Shown here piece after piece: positions 44,494 to 58,934 of a stretch of DNA of 64,000 nt. Each line of letters starts with the position of its first letter. Position 1 is the stretch's first letter. Below the pieces are notes generated by a model that was not told the origin of the DNA, made no database searches, and saw only the letters and a list, made by a program, of their open reading frames with translations. Source of the DNA: Vitis vinifera (taxonomy: Eukaryota > Streptophyta > Magnoliopsida > Vitales > Vitaceae); NCBI RefSeq assembly GCF_030704535.1, contig NC_081812.1, positions 19,562,501 through 19,626,500 of the forward strand, in the 5' to 3' direction. The translations under genes were made by a program, and so were the position numbers.

Positions 44494-45824
44494 AAAAACA
44501 AAAAAATTGTTTTTAAAAATTTATAATCTTTTTGGTTGTTTTTGAATAATAGTTTTTAAAAACAAAAGAGAACCATTTTTAGAGGACAAGTAAAAATTGT
44601 TTTCATTCATTTTTAAAATATAGGAAAATATAGAGAAATAAAAAAAATGAATAATTAAGTAAAACATAAATAATATTTTAAATTTTTTTAATAAATGTTC
44701 TAATTTTAAGAATAATTTTGAATTCAAAAAATTGATTAATTGATTATAGATTAAATAAAAAATTTTAGAATATTCAATATCTAATTAAGTACTAAATGTA
44801 TATATGTTGAGTCATTTATACTTTAAAAAATAAACTTTATTTATTTTTAAATTCATTTGCAATAAAATAGTCCTAGCAATTATTAATTTTTAATAAAACA
44901 AATTAATTATACTTTTGTGAGATGTTAATATCCATATTTTGATGTCATTTATAAAAAATAGATTTTATGATATTATTATAGTATTTCTATTCATATTTTA
45001 TTAAAAACTATTTATTTTTTTAATTTATTGGTAATTAGAAAATTATTTGTATTTTTTTTATTAAAACTTAAATTCAATTTAGTTTATATTATATGAATTG
45101 AATTTACAATTTTTTTTAAAAATCAAAACAGAAAAACATTTTTAAAAACAACTTATCCAAATAAATTTAAGTTATTTTAAAAACAACTTGTATGCCAGAG
45201 AATCAAAATACCTCTTTTAAAGATGAATCAAAATTTCACTTATAAGTGAAATTTTATTTTCCGCTCCTTATTTATACTTGCACTACCATTTGGATCAGTT
45301 CAAACCACAATAGATCGTTATGTGCTGATTGTTAAACACTTGTTCTCCAAAGCCTATTAATTTTAACTATTTATTTTACTTCAGTACTTGCCCTTATAGT
45401 TTTTGCTTCTATTTAATGCATACCAAGCATATCATATACTATATATATATTATATATATTCAGATTGAATGCCATTTTCAAGGGGAAAAATGGTTAGATA
45501 TGAGAGGAAATAGCTAAAGGCCCAAATTGCTGACATTGAATATTTAATACTTTATACAAAAATCCAAAAAGACCAAAATCATTCACAATCAAAAAAGCCC
45601 TCGCTCCTTCACAAAACCAAAATCCCTGTGATCTTCCAAAAACTAAAGACCATCATCTCGTCTGACATCTCTCTAACAAGGAAAAGCATTATGGAGTTCA
45701 TAATACTTTGCTGAATCTTATTTCTCGTCTTTCATCAAAAATTATGCTGCTGCCATAACCATGGCTCTTCTTTTTAAAGTCTAACTAAGGCTCTGTATTA
45801 ACACCATAACCAACTTTGATATTT
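44494..45824. other. AT-rich spacer downstream of the PHD-GNAT gene
   Basis: AT-rich, with scattered pieces resembling MITE arms (GTTTTTAAAAACAA near 44512 and TTTTAAAAACAACTT near 45137 and 45175). Bases 45540-45824 are probably the 3' UTR of the minus-strand PHD-GNAT gene. No other gene is seen. Confidence 0.45.
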
Positions 45825-48419
45825 TCATTTTTGATGGATAATCCTCCGCCACTCAGGAACCCCCTTTTCTAGCATACATGTCCCTTGAAAGCTTATCATC
45901 TGATAGAAGCTTTTCCTGTACTCGCTAAGCTGCATGACAAGGAATACAAGAATTAATTCAATGTCTATGGCAATTAAAAATGCACAAGCAAAACAATAAG
46001 CACATGAAAAAGCAAGAAGGCAGACCTGGTCTGGCGTTATCTTCTTAAAGCCAAATTTCTTAGTCCATATACACTCTGCTTCTTCAGCAGCCGGAAGCAC
46101 AAAGCTCCGCACATTTAAAAAGGCCAGAAGTTTTTCAATGCAGGAGAACAATATCTGAAAGTAGCCCTACAAAGATATCCAAGATGCATGAAACCAGTTA
46201 TAAAATCACAGCAAGATTGCAATAGGCGGTGAAGGACAGAAAACAATTATCAGAAATAAAACCCGTGTTTAATAATATTCTATGAACCAGGAAAAAGAAC
46301 CAAATCACATGCAACTTTTGGAGGTAACCTTAATTTACCGCAACATTCATGGTCACTATTATATTGATGGAAAGCAATAAATCATTAGAATAAAAAAGTC
46401 CTGAAACTATTGTAATGAGAATAACTGTTTTATTTCTCCTGCTTTCCCCCTAATGAATATTGTCCTTACCCCAGGTTTCTCATACTCAGACCATAATCTA
46501 ATCATGACTAATTCTTCAACTCTCAATAATTACTGGCACCAAATAGTTCCCAAAAAAGGATTTTCTAATACTGTAGAGAGAACCTTATGAAATTGAATTA
46601 TGGTATTATACAAAACTCCAAATGGACTTCTGATGGAAAGAGATAATTTGGAGGTATATAGAACTCCACAGGTCATTGAAGGAAAACGAGATGTAGGTTA
46701 TTGAAGCAGCTATCAGCTAAGCTACTCATTTTTGAACTCACCCTGCCTTGGTTATCAACACTAGTTGCAACCAGAGGGAGCTCTGCCACTTCCTGTCCGA
46801 ACACTCGAAGGATTCCAGCCGAAACAACATGTGAACTGCATATCAAAGAGACAGTTATAAATAACCTCCTGGTGAAACAATGACCAGATTAGGCATATAT
46901 AATTTCAGATTCTTACTTGACTGTTATGACTGCACAATACAATCCACTGAAATCCTGACCCCTTACATTCCTTCTGAGAAAGTGAGACATTTACAAATTC
47001 ACTTGTAACAAAATGACAAATGATGGCAAAATATATACCAGAAAAAAACTTAACCACACATTAATAAATCGGGAAAGATATTGTGCTTACCCATAAACCA
47101 TGGCTGGAATAAGGTCACGTCCAGTCACTGAATCTATTATTGGGTCAAAGCGATCCTAACACAAAATTAGCAGAAATTTAGTTTAATTCAATGATGGAAG
47201 TTGCTTTTATGTATCCACCAAGTATTGAAGAATGTCCTTTTAAAAACCACTAGTGAAATGAAATATTATGAAGACATAAATAAGCGTCACTTCACATTTG
47301 CCAAACATTTACTTCAAAATGTAGGCCCAGGCAGTTTGTTTCTACCTGCATGAATGCCGATACCATAAAAAATGGAGGCCTATAGCACCAATTGGGTGAG
47401 TGGTAGCACACAATTTTTCAGGCAAGATAAATTTAATACAAAGGTACCAAATAAGTTATACAACGTCATTTTGGCCCACAAAGTATATCAAAAGAAAAAC
47501 AACCCAAAAGACTAGCAAAATTAGTCATTATCATTGAAATCATTAGCTTTTTTGCCCAATTCACTAAAGCTGAGAGGGTTTTAAACTAAAATCACATCAA
47601 TTGTGGAACCACTATCATTTCCAAATAAATAAATTGAAACTGAAGAACTGTATATCTAGATCCAGCAACCAAGAATAATAAAAATTCCTGCTTACAGTAG
47701 TTAACGGAAGTGTGATTGCCATGGACTATGCTACAGGCAAAAAAGCAACCATTAAATAAATGATTATCTAGATACATCAAGAACGGTACTTACATGGAAG
47801 ATAGCAACGGCCTCAGAGAGCAACACCCTAGTTTCAGGAGAAGCAAGTTTGCCACTAAGGAGCCTCCATCTTACATTATAATCAGCAATGCTTTCTAAAC
47901 CTTTCCTCTCATGCTTCTCCTTTATAACATTCAGCAGAGAGTCTGGAAGCTTCTCCTCTCCACGAACATGCAGCTTCTGCAAAGCGGAATGGATCCTTAT
48001 GCATTCCAAGCAACAAAACCATTTCCCACTGGGTAATTCCTGCCATGCAAGTTTATCACAATTTTATCCAAATAAAAAAAGAATTGCATCTAGACTTGGA
48101 AAGGAGGGATTCTTCACGCAAAGCAATCTACACATAAAATAAGATAAAGATCATTTGCGTGCACACCTTTAAATCTTGCATCTTATGGTCCCTCAAACAG
48201 CCAATATGAAACTCCTTTTCACACTGGAATAAATTGGAAGAGAAAAAGGTACTAGTTAAGAATAAGCAACACTATTCATAAATCCACTTCCAAAGCGCTT
48301 TAGAGCTCAATATACATATATAGATACACAGATACATTTTTTTTTATAGGCAACCAGAAATATATATATATATATACATGCATGGTAATATACATACATA
48401 GTAAAGGGTGGTACCATGC

Positions 48420-48489
<70 letters not shown>

Positions 48490-51400
48490 TACCTGGTCAC
48501 ACAGTATAATCGTGCGTGGACCAAATCCTGACTTACTGAAGTCATAACCTCTGCATATTAACAAACTTCAGAAAAACTTAAATCCAAGAAAAACCCGAAG
48601 GAATTGGAATAAATGAAGACAAAAATTTAATGGCAGCAAAAAACAGTAATATAACAATCACTATAAAGCATAACAAAGATGATGACAAAAGCCACAAGCT
48701 CAAATAAGTTTTTCTAAACAACCAGCACCTGCATAACACGCATGCACTAACTTCAGCTTCTGGGTTAACAATACGAATGCATCGCTTGGTTATTTGTTCT
48801 ATGGGATCCACTCCTGAAACCCTGCCAGCTGCTACAGCATTGGCGTTATGCTCCACAAACTTTTCTCGTTGGAACATGTTCTGGCAATATCGACAGTACC
48901 AGTCATCTTGGGGAATGCTTGGTAGAGATGCACATACTGCATTTTCCAAGAAAAATGCATATTAAAATTAACTCTGGTAGATCACAATTGTAGAACCAAT
49001 AATGAGAGCTAGCTAAAAGTATTCATAGATAATGAAGATATAGGAAACCTATACTCTAGGATCCAATGTAGGATATCACATAACTCAATTGAAGTTAATT
49101 TTTGTAAGGAAAACAATGGAGAATAGACGATAATGCTTGTGAATGTGTGTTATTATAGGGAGAAACTTCATTAGATACGACAAATCATAGATCCACACAT
49201 GACAGACATGTGAGAGATTAGGCAAAAGAGAAAGGAACTTTAGTTTTTAGGCAGACAGAATATCAAAACTCTTCTGTTTGAATGATTGCATGTGAAATAA
49301 ACAATATGAGGACCATATGTAAAACAGATTGGAACTTAGAAAAATAGAAGAAAAGAATAAAGACAGGGCACGACCCACATAAAAATAACCAAGCGGAACC
49401 TAGGAGGCGAGGTTTGCCAGTCTGGTATAAAACTGATCTTTTGGACAGCTCAGCAGCTCATTTGCTAGGGAAAGCATAATTCTTAAGCCAGTTATTTTTT
49501 AGGTCAAATTTGAGAATACAAAATTTCAGGTTCATTTTTCCCTACCCTAGTTGTTTTGGGTGGGGTGGGGGGTGGAGGCTTTTTCTCGTTTGATTGTCTT
49601 TATTTCATTTATTATCCTTTTTGTAACTATGCCTTTTTTTTTCTTTTTTTTATAGGCTTTTTTTTGTAACTGTGCTTATCTCATCCCAATATTGAAAAAA
49701 ATATTCTATAATCTATTCATAAGTCAGTTATGTGAGAAGAGCATCATTTGAAGCTCTCAAATCACAAAATGGGTAAAAGAGATGCATTTCTATATGCAAA
49801 TGAGGCCAAGCCAATTGAATTAGGCCTTTTAGAAAAAATTAGGCCACCTAGGATATTTCATAGTCCAAATAATAGCATCCGATTATAATATGTGAGTTGT
49901 TGCACATTTATCAAAGGTTTAAGGCATATTAAAGATGCAAAGATCTCTTGGAGTTCTAGAATGAGGTGCAGGACAGAAAGTGTGCCAAAGCATCATTTAA
50001 GTGCAAACCAGAGTACCACTGCAGTCATATAGAAGTTGCAAATGTGTACCCATAAATAATTAATATTGCAATAGATTAATACACTAATGCAATGATCTAG
50101 AACTTAAACATACTAATATTTGTTATATATCATTAATAATAAATATTCAAACTCAAGCACAAAACATTAACGTACCATAGAGGATTAATCATTTACATAT
50201 TTATTCTTTACATTACACAATTGCACTTTACATTTTATTTTTTAAAATCAAAACATTATTACCAAAAAGGGCCAAATATGTGAAAATCAAAAGAGGCAGA
50301 ATAGGCTTTGGAAACAGCATAAACAAAAAACAGTTTTGGACAAAATGAAACAGAAGAACAGGTATCCAGAATTCCAGCAGCAAGGTTTCATTTTGCATGC
50401 AAGGCAATTAATTAAGAAGGTCCCATTATAGATAATCCAGTGAGCAGTTTAAGAGAATAAAAAAAATTGCATTAACTAATGTTAGAGAATGGCAAAAATT
50501 TATACAGGAATGGCTGATCAACTTGCCAAATAGAACCCACAGATAGTGGTGGATTGAAGTGGGGGTGAGAGGGGGGCATGGCTGCTTGCCAACCCCCTGC
50601 CCCTCCCTTGGATTTTAAGTCTGGTTTTGCCTGTGCCCATGGCAATGGCCAAACAGGTGCTGAATAGGGGAGGAAGAGGAGGAAGAGGGCAAGGGGAAAA
50701 GGAGAGTGTGATAAGAAAAAAATTGGGGTTTCTTTCTTTTGAAGAGAGTTGAGAATGAGTTAGGAGGAACACACTTCTCTATGTGGGTTTCTTATAAATA
50801 AGATACAGCAATCATGCTATGAGACAATGAAACACCTTAGTAAAATTTAAAACTGAATGATGCTTTTTTCAAAAAGACCAAAACAAAACACTGGATCAGG
50901 CATGCCTATCATGTGCCTTGGACCTCACACAAAGGCCTGCACTTTGTACTGTACATGGCAACTTTCCTGATGCAACAGGAGGTGCCTTCCCTGCCACCAC
51001 TGCACCTTGCATCTAGGCATGCTTTTGACAACACTATTTTGGGGACGCCTAGGTTGGCAAACGTCCACAGTCCAACACGCACTATAATTGACTAGAATCA
51101 GAAAGTCCTACACTTAAAAAAGAATGACAAAAGGAAAGAAAGAATAAACAGAGAAAGAGAGAAAAGGGAGGGAAGGAAGAGTAGAAGAATAATCAAAATG
51201 GACATATATAATATCTTACAAAAACAAGGTATGTTCCAGGGGACGTCAAATCCAGAAAAAAAAAAAGGTAACTAGTCCTTTTACTTCTACTTATAAACAG
51301 TAAAAAAGAAGAGAAAAAGGCGTTTATACTGTATTCTTCTAGTGTTAGGGAGTCAATTCACACCTCACATATTAATGCAACAACGTCACAAATAGTTCCA

Positions 51401-53400
51401 TTTCTCTCTCTTCTGAAGCAAGCAGCTGCTTAGCATTCAAGTTAAGTACAAAGGCTCCACTGATGGGTCTATCAAACCAGTGAAAAACATGCAAGTAAAT
51501 ACAACTGATATCTCAAATATAATAGGAATCCGAGTCTCACCTCTGTGAAAGGCCCTAGGGCATCCATCACAAAGCAAAAGATTGCCACCATCTCCACAAA
51601 TACTGCAGAGGTCGTCATTATCCCTAGCAGAATATTTACGGCCTTTTGATAGAGAAATTGCCAATTCATGTAGTGACACTCCATTTGATGTGTAAATGTA
51701 TGAATAGCTATGAAAAAAAAAGGATAATGTTAAGAAATTACAAAAGACTAACAAACCAAGTTAGAGAACTGTAAAATCCTTCAACAGAACTCACGGTTTT
51801 TTACGTGAGGCCCAACCTGCATGAGCTTCAAACTGTGAGGCACTGACCTGCTTGTTAAATGCAAAAATATCAAGATATATGTAAACAATATAAGCAGCAG
51901 TTCTAGCAGTAAAAGATGTACCTCACAGTGGCAGCACCAACAAAATATTCCAAAGCCTTTTTTATAACCATCCAGCAATTTCTGTAAAGAAGAAGCAATT
52001 ACTTCAGATCATAAAAATAGTTTAAACAAATATAGCAATTCTTCTTTTTATCTCAACAACCTTTCCGCCTGCATAGTAGGCAACTTCAGTTCCATCAGGT
52101 AACCCGCCTTCCTCAAAAACTAATCTGTGCAACCTCTGATCTCTTGAGAAAGAAGTCATCCAATGACAAATAAAAGTTAGGCTAAAAGCAAAAACTTAGA
52201 GAACTTAAGCAAGAAATCTATTATACTAAATAATACAGATAGATACCAACTTTTTTGTTATCTTCCCCAGACTCTTATTTTCTGAGGAGTTGTACAATGC
52301 ACTTCCAGAGGACTTTGTAACTGGAATTGGTTTCAACAACCTGAAAAATAACCCAGATGGAAGCATATAACAAAAGGAAAAGAACATTGGTGTACAAATT
52401 CTATTGAAGATGGTGGTTTGTAACTTTGTGTTAACCATATCATAAATAATAATTAAATTTAAATTGATCAAGATAGGCTAAGTTTGACTATATTTGAAAA
52501 GTATCATATAGTTGTTAAGCCTTCTTTAGGAAAAAGCTCCACAATATATTTAAAAACTATTCAAGATACAGAGAAAGGGAACATGACACATGATGCAATC
52601 GAAAAGTTGACATATATGCATGCAAGCAACACATATTAGATTTAACAGGTAAACGGTTTTAAAAACATTTAAGAATGCAATGAATCAAAATTTTAAGCTT
52701 AAAAACTGGTGTTGTTCAATCAAGTGATATAACTTGAGCAATAAACTACAATATATTGGTTGACCAAAATTTTCAATAAAAAAACTACTAATCTAGTTTA
52801 CTTGGAGAATGACTGCAAACCACACTGCATAAATCCAATACCCAAGCCACAGTCTCCCTCCATTCAAGTTTTACAGCTACTGGAATTCATCTTTCCCCGC
52901 ACTTACTTCCTCCAGTAGAGTTTTTGTTTCAAGTGTAATTCACCATTCATCTTCCATTCCATTCATTTCTCCTTTATTCTTTCTTCAAGAAATTTAAGCC
53001 AAGGTTTTTATGGAAAAAAGGTAAATTGTGGTCAATGTCCCAAAAAGGTAAAATTGTGGTCAATGTCCCAAAAAGGTAAAAAGATAACTCCTTAATGAAA
53101 TAATAAAAATTTGAGAAATAAATGATTCAAAAAGTTCAGGGCCCAAGAAAGGGAAGCCTTGATCAACTTCTTTCTTTCAAGTAAGATTCACCACCCATCT
53201 TCATTCATTTCTCCTTTATTCTTTCTTCAAGATATTTAAGCCAAGGTTTTAATGGGAAAAAGGTAAATTGTGGTCAGCGCCCCAAAAAGTAATAAGATAA
53301 CTCTTTGATGAAATAATATAAATTTGAGAAATAAATGATTCTCAAAAAGTTCAGGGCCCATGAAAGGGAAGCCTTGATCAACTTCACTTTCCCACAATGA

Positions 53401-53437
<37 letters not shown>

Positions 53438-55161
53438 TAGTATTAAAAAGCATAAAGTGCACAAGAGTACATCATTTTCTAGTCAACAAATTTTCCCACA
53501 AGAGTATATATATATAGACCTATAGCTTTCTACTATGTACCTAAGCAAACAATTTTAAGCAAAATCAAAGAAGATCATCACCCATTCTTAACAAACACCA
53601 GAAATTTCAAAGCATAAATAAGAATGAAAGATAAGAAGCAAAAATTTGAAACAAGAAAGTCTTAAACAGTTACCTAGCTCTTTCACTGGTCCTATGAATT
53701 GAAGTAGCTGGTGAGTTGTTTCTCTTAATGCATGAATTGCCTAGTGGATCCATTTTTGCAGCTTCATCTGCAGGTAAAGATCCTGAGAATCATTGAACAC
53801 CAAGAACCGTCAAGAAAAATAATTACAAAATCATCCAACTCACTCCTCCACAGCTTAACAGCCTAATTGACCTGAATTTAGTGAGAAAACTCACGTTTTA
53901 CTGGAAATGAACCAATGGCACTTTGAATAGTTGCTTCCAATGTTTCCAAAGGAGCATCCTTGCATACATGCAACACATCATGAAGGTTTTTACCATTGTC
54001 AAGGTAAATGTACTTTGCTGCATGTCTGTATGATTTGCAAGCATGGAGCTCGAATTGGGAAGGCAAAACAACCTACATTTATATAAGGAAAATAATAAAT
54101 AAAGTCATTCACTCAAGTCACTGAACTACTCTGCATGCTGACTATGGAGTAATGAAACTACTCACTCTGCTTCCCTTGCACAAAGAACATGAGCACAAGA
54201 TCCCATTGCCTTTGATAGTTCCCTGAAGCCTATAGCCCTACAATTCAAACATCACGATTTAGCCCCAAGCATGAAAACAAATTGTTATTTTCATGTAAAG
54301 CAGCTGATAAAGAAATAAAACAAATTAACATAGTTAAATAAACACCATTAGGTATGAATCTACCTTCTTTCTACCATCGTAAGTTACAGGGTATCCCTCC
54401 AGCATGCCAGTCTCGAGAAGATCCCTTATTGTCAAGGGAACCTTGTTCAAGGCAATCTTTTTTGACATTTTCAGTCCTAACTTCTTTGGACTTGTTAATG
54501 ATCTTACCGCACCATTTGTCTTCTCGTCAACTCCTATGGCAACAGAATTGCAAAAATTATAGTCTGATTCCAAACTCTCCACAGTGTCCTCCTTCGATTT
54601 TAATGCTGATCTTGTAAACCGCTTTGGAAGTTTCTCCTCCATCGCAATATCTATCTCCTTGCTCTCATCGATCAGTCCTGCAGTTTGCAACTTCAGACTA
54701 CCATCATTTGATTCGTCCTTGATTGAAGCTTTCTGGGATTGGCTCTTCGGCTCCTCTTCACAAATGGGCCCCACCAAATAGCCGCCCGTAGGTTTCTCCA
54801 CGACAACAGGGTCATTCTCATCAGTTTTCTGCTCCTCATCGGTAGTGCTTTCATCATCTTTTGGCTCCTCCGCAATGGTTCTTCTCTCATCATTCTTGGA
54901 CTCTTCCAAACGCTTCAGTCTCTTATTTCTCGAATACTGGATGACCCCATCCCATCGATTCTTGGTCTCGCGAATCCGATCACTAGAATCATTCCCCTCC
55001 AACTCATCATTCAAGGTCTTCAGCTTCTTATTACTCTCATTCCAAGCAACCCCATTGCAGTTAATAGTTTCATTCTGAGTCTGAGCCTTCGTCGACCGAG
55101 TCCGACCGATTAAACCGCATTGGGAATGAACCTCCAATGCAAAAGCTAACTCGCGTTTCAT
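45825..55161 (-). CDS. PHD finger protein with GNAT acetyltransferase-like domain, 18 exons
   Basis: Eighteen exons from 54364-55161 to 45825-45929 (others begin 54166, 53895, 53674, 52251, 52061, 51922, 51795, 51541, 48729, 48493, 48167, 47794, 47091, 46917, 46742, 46026) join in phase to 879 residues. The acidic, basic-rich N-terminus (1-250) precedes a conserved region with two short cysteine clusters, [20 protein letters not shown] (about 282) and [19 protein letters not shown] (about 457). These are typical of the Tify-binding region of IDM1-type proteins. A C4HC3 PHD finger follows ([20 protein letters not shown], about 515-557), then an extended PHD (about 605-658) and a GNAT fold (about 670-850) with NQGRGYFQ as the acetyl-CoA motif. 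It is related to Arabidopsis At2g36720 and IDM1, nuclear chromatin regulators. Intron 9 is 2.6 kb. Confidence 0.93.
48421..48486. repeat. Compound (AT)n-(GA)n microsatellite beside a splice donor
   Basis: About 32 bp of AT followed by about 34 bp of GA, in the intron of the PHD-GNAT gene. On the coding strand the CT run begins only about seven bases after the exon 11 donor at 48492/48493 (CAG|GTACTATCTCTCTCT). A related TA tract lies at 48360-48376. Confidence 0.9.
48937..51540 (-). other. Large intron 9 of the PHD-GNAT gene
   Basis: It separates the two halves of the first PHD finger. No gene or bounded transposon is identified within it. A GC-richer patch at 50515-50770 gives an 84-codon frame that is only low-complexity Ser/Pro/Leu. 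Another patch at 50880-51090 gives no recognisable product. Confidence 0.5.
52927..53388. repeat. Tandem duplication with nested 26-28 bp duplication, in a PHD-GNAT intron
   Basis: Two units (about 52927-53175 and 53176-53388) share TTCATTTCTCCTTTATTCTT, TTTAAGCCAAGGTTTT, AGTTCAGGGCCCA and GGGAAGCCTTGATCAACTTC. Within the first unit GGTAAAATTGTGGTCAATGT (with the following CCCAAAAA) occurs twice in a row near 53020-53075, which accounts for its greater length. It lies between exons 5 and 4 and has no coding frame. Confidence 0.88.
53403..53433. repeat. (TA)n microsatellite in an intron
   Basis: About 30 bp of TA, directly after the tandem duplication in the same PHD-GNAT intron. Confidence 0.85.
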
Positions 55162-58100
55162 ACCTTTCCAGAACCCAGAGACAACAAAACTGCGATATCC
55201 AAAACGGCGCAGAACAGAAACACTAATCGGGCCACAGATTTTCGATTAGACAAACCCAATCGATCGATTCGAAACCCTAACCCCTCGAGTTACCAGAATA
55301 AGTAGAAAATTGAGGAAGGAGTCGTTGAAAAATCGGGTCCAGTGATGGGATTTTGGATTGAGAATGTGGGACTGGAACAATGTTTGTGAGAGATGGTGAC
55401 TAGGGTTTTGGAGATTGGAAAGAAACGTAGTCAAGGGTGAAATCGAGGGGCCCAAGCAACCAGCGAATCAACGAAAAGATATATGAAAGGGCAATGCGGC
55501 GGATCCTTAAATATATAAACCATGAAATTACAAAAATCGATGAAAAAAAATAAAATTATTCCATTTCATATCGCCTAAAAAAATGGGATTGTCAATTTTC
55601 TTCTCTTTTTCTTTTTACGTGTTATAAAATAATTATAATTAATATATTTTTTTATATAATTTGAAAACAATTTACAGTTGATTCAAACCTCTAATGTCGT
55701 CTTTCAGACTTTCACGTTCATTATTTTATTAATTTTTTATATCATATCCGCACAAGAAATTAAAACGGTATTTATAACGTCTTTTAACTAACTTCATGCA
55801 AAATTATTTTATTTATAAAATAGCTTCTTTTTTTTCCAAAAAATATTATTAATTATTATTTTTTTTAATCCGTCCCGTTCGTATGAAAAATTAGTTAAGA
55901 TCAGACAATACATAACGGTCTTTTTAACGGTTTTCTTTTAACCGTTTTCCTTATACTAATCGGGAAGAGGTGGGTCCATTTTTTTTGTCATCAGTAGCCA
56001 AAAAGGGCCTGGCAACGGGTATCACTAGCACAAGACTATGGATATTTAAACGTTCCTTTTTTTCTTTTTTTTGAATATCGGTTAGTTTGGCGGGTAACAT
56101 AATCAGGAAAATTATATATTATTATTAACTATGAAATGTCCAGTTTAAAAAAGACCGAGTGAAATAATAATTTTTTTTTCTATTTTAAAAAATCGAAGAC
56201 ATGCTTCCATGAGCGAGTGAAATAATCTTTTCAGGGATCACTTCTTTAATTTTTTTTTAAAAAGATAATGATTTAAAATTATTTAAAAAATTATTATTTC
56301 AAATTTTAAAAGATATAGGATAGGTAAATACTTAATATAAAAAAGTTCGTATTATTTTTTATTTTTTATTTTTAAAAAAAATCACACCTAAAATCATTTT
56401 TATAATTTAAAAAATATTATTTATTTTTTTTAATTTTAGGATATTTATTATTTTATTCTTTTTATAATTAAACAAATTTATAAAAAACCAGTAAAATTTA
56501 TTAGATGAAATAACAACCAAGCAAATAATATCTTTTTTTTCAATGCTTTTTTTTTTGGCATAAACATCCTATATTAGATTAAATTTAATTTGAAAAATAG
56601 AGTGGAAAGGGGAGTTTAAAATATGAAAAATTTAAAATTACTTACTATGACACTCTGTTTTTCGACTTTTTTTTTCTTTTTAACAAAATAATAAATAAAT
56701 ATATAAATGGCTCCACGTGGATTTCAATTATTATGTTTGGACTGGGTGAAGTCACCGGCATTAGAATTCTGTTGTTCTGGCTCTCTGCTTCATATTGGAA
56801 ATTTGATGGATGATCTCCAAAAGTTGCCAGTCTATACAAACAATATGAAAAATGGATGAAAAAATTACATAAGTTACTAATTTAGTGATTAATTAGAACT
56901 ATAACCCCAGATGCCCACTAAGACGATGATCGTACATCCCTTCATAAACTTCACTTTGAAGTTTGGACCTGGCTGCTTTATGTTTAAATAATTTTTAATG
57001 CTATTTAATAATATGAATACAACCATTCAGCAGAGTCTTGACTTTGATTGGCTATGATCTCCAATTATTTTACCGTTTCTTTTTGTATTGGTTGATTATT
57101 TGTTGTACGCTAGAGATATTAGACCAAGATCAATCCAGTAATATAAATAATATAAATGCACAGGAAAGACACTACTAAAATTGGGTTTGACCCATGATAA
57201 TCTTCATCTAATTTGGGCATGAAAAAGATTCAAGATTTACCCAACTATTAGAACTGTAACCCAAGCATTACCCATACAACCAGACTGCAAGTCTGCAATT
57301 ATAAACTTTGGCCAGAGGCCTACGTGCATTTATGATCAGCTGGCGAGGCACTCATGATTTTTCATGCTTAATTATAATTATAATAGAAGAAAAGAAAGAA
57401 AAGAAACCAACATAATCTGACTCGCCCTTGTGAAGGTTTCCTCCAACAGACTTAGCCCACTTCACATAGAAGCGAAGAGAGAGATTTGGAGGAAGCGAAA
57501 ATGCCAAAGGATCGAAGTTGCCCTACACGAGAAACCGCCCTTCAGAAGGCGATTCAGTCCGAGTAGTCCCCATTTCTCCCACTGTCGTGAATCAACGAGC
57601 GTGGGGAAGGATATGCACACCTAAGAAAGACTGCGGCCACCATGGATAGGAGTGGATGTGACCACCCCCCACCTGGTTGCTTGGAGGCATTGGTGGGGGG
57701 TGGCTCCGTGGAGAGAAGATGAAGCTCAGGGTCACATGATGGTACGGAGAGGGTTGATCGGGGAGGCCTGGTGTGTTGTTATAAGGATTTCTTGGTCATG
57801 GGAGCAATAAAAGGATGAGGTGACTTAAGTAGTAGTGTGTGGTCACTTTTGGTTAAAGGAGGCAAAAAGAAAGTAGGGTGAGTGAAATGGGACTGAAAGT
57901 TAGCATCTTCCAAGGGATATGCCATTGTGCCCTCCACTGGCTCCACATCTCATGACAGCTCCCCCTTCCATTCTTTTTCCCTTCATTTTCTTTTCTTGCC
58001 CTACACTCTATACTCATTTCATCATTTGTTTATCCAATCAGGTATCATGCATTCCACCATACTAGTAGATGACTTGGCATGCCAGGTGGCAAAATCCCCC

Positions 58101-58903
58101 CCCCCCCCTCTTTTTTTAAAATGCTCTGGGCTCAGTAAACCTATAACTTGTGGGTTGGGAATTACATATTGAAGCCATTTTTGTCATTGGAACTTGTTTA
58201 GTGATGGGCAAGTGTTGAAATTCGTGCAACGATTTATGATGAAAAATTAAGGAAAACGAAAAAGAAAGAACATGTAGATTTAACATGGTTCGATAAATTG
58301 TCTACATTCACAGAAACAGAAAGGATTATTTTCACTACTTATCAAATTAGGTATACTAATCTTTAAAAATGAAATTCCAAAAATACCCCTAAATCATACT
58401 ATGAGAGGCGTTGCTCCCCAAATCCCCCAACCTATCATTCACCCACAACAATAAAAATACAAGTCTGAATGACAAATGTCGTCATTCCGTTTCGCTCTAG
58501 CATTTGCCCCTTTCTCTCCATATGTTTTTCGCTCAAATATGAGCCACATACTACAACAGCGAGTCAAGCAGTTGGACCAAATTTTGATGTGACCAGATTC
58601 TGATGTTGTGCCAAGTCACGTATATAAAAAGCGCTCTTTGTGTCACCTACAGGAAAACATTTCCCAAGAAACACATAGCCTCTTATTTAAAGTTGGTTAA
58701 GCCTTTTCTCCAGGCTTCTTTAACTTAATTTCCCTTGACCGAGTGAGATTTTATTTTCTTGGTGACACAAGCAGTATCATTTTGTTCGATACTCTCTTTT
58801 GATTGCGTAATGCTTTTCTGAAGGTGCAGTTGCTCCTTGATGATCATGTAATCCTCCATTTAGCCAAAAGTTGCTAGATACAGCTAAGGAGTAAAAAGGA
58901 AAA

Positions 58904-58934
<31 letters not shown>

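Noticed and set aside
50518-50772. 84-codon Ser/Pro/Leu-rich frame in PHD-GNAT intron 9
   Set aside because: Low complexity only, inside an intron, no start context or homology.
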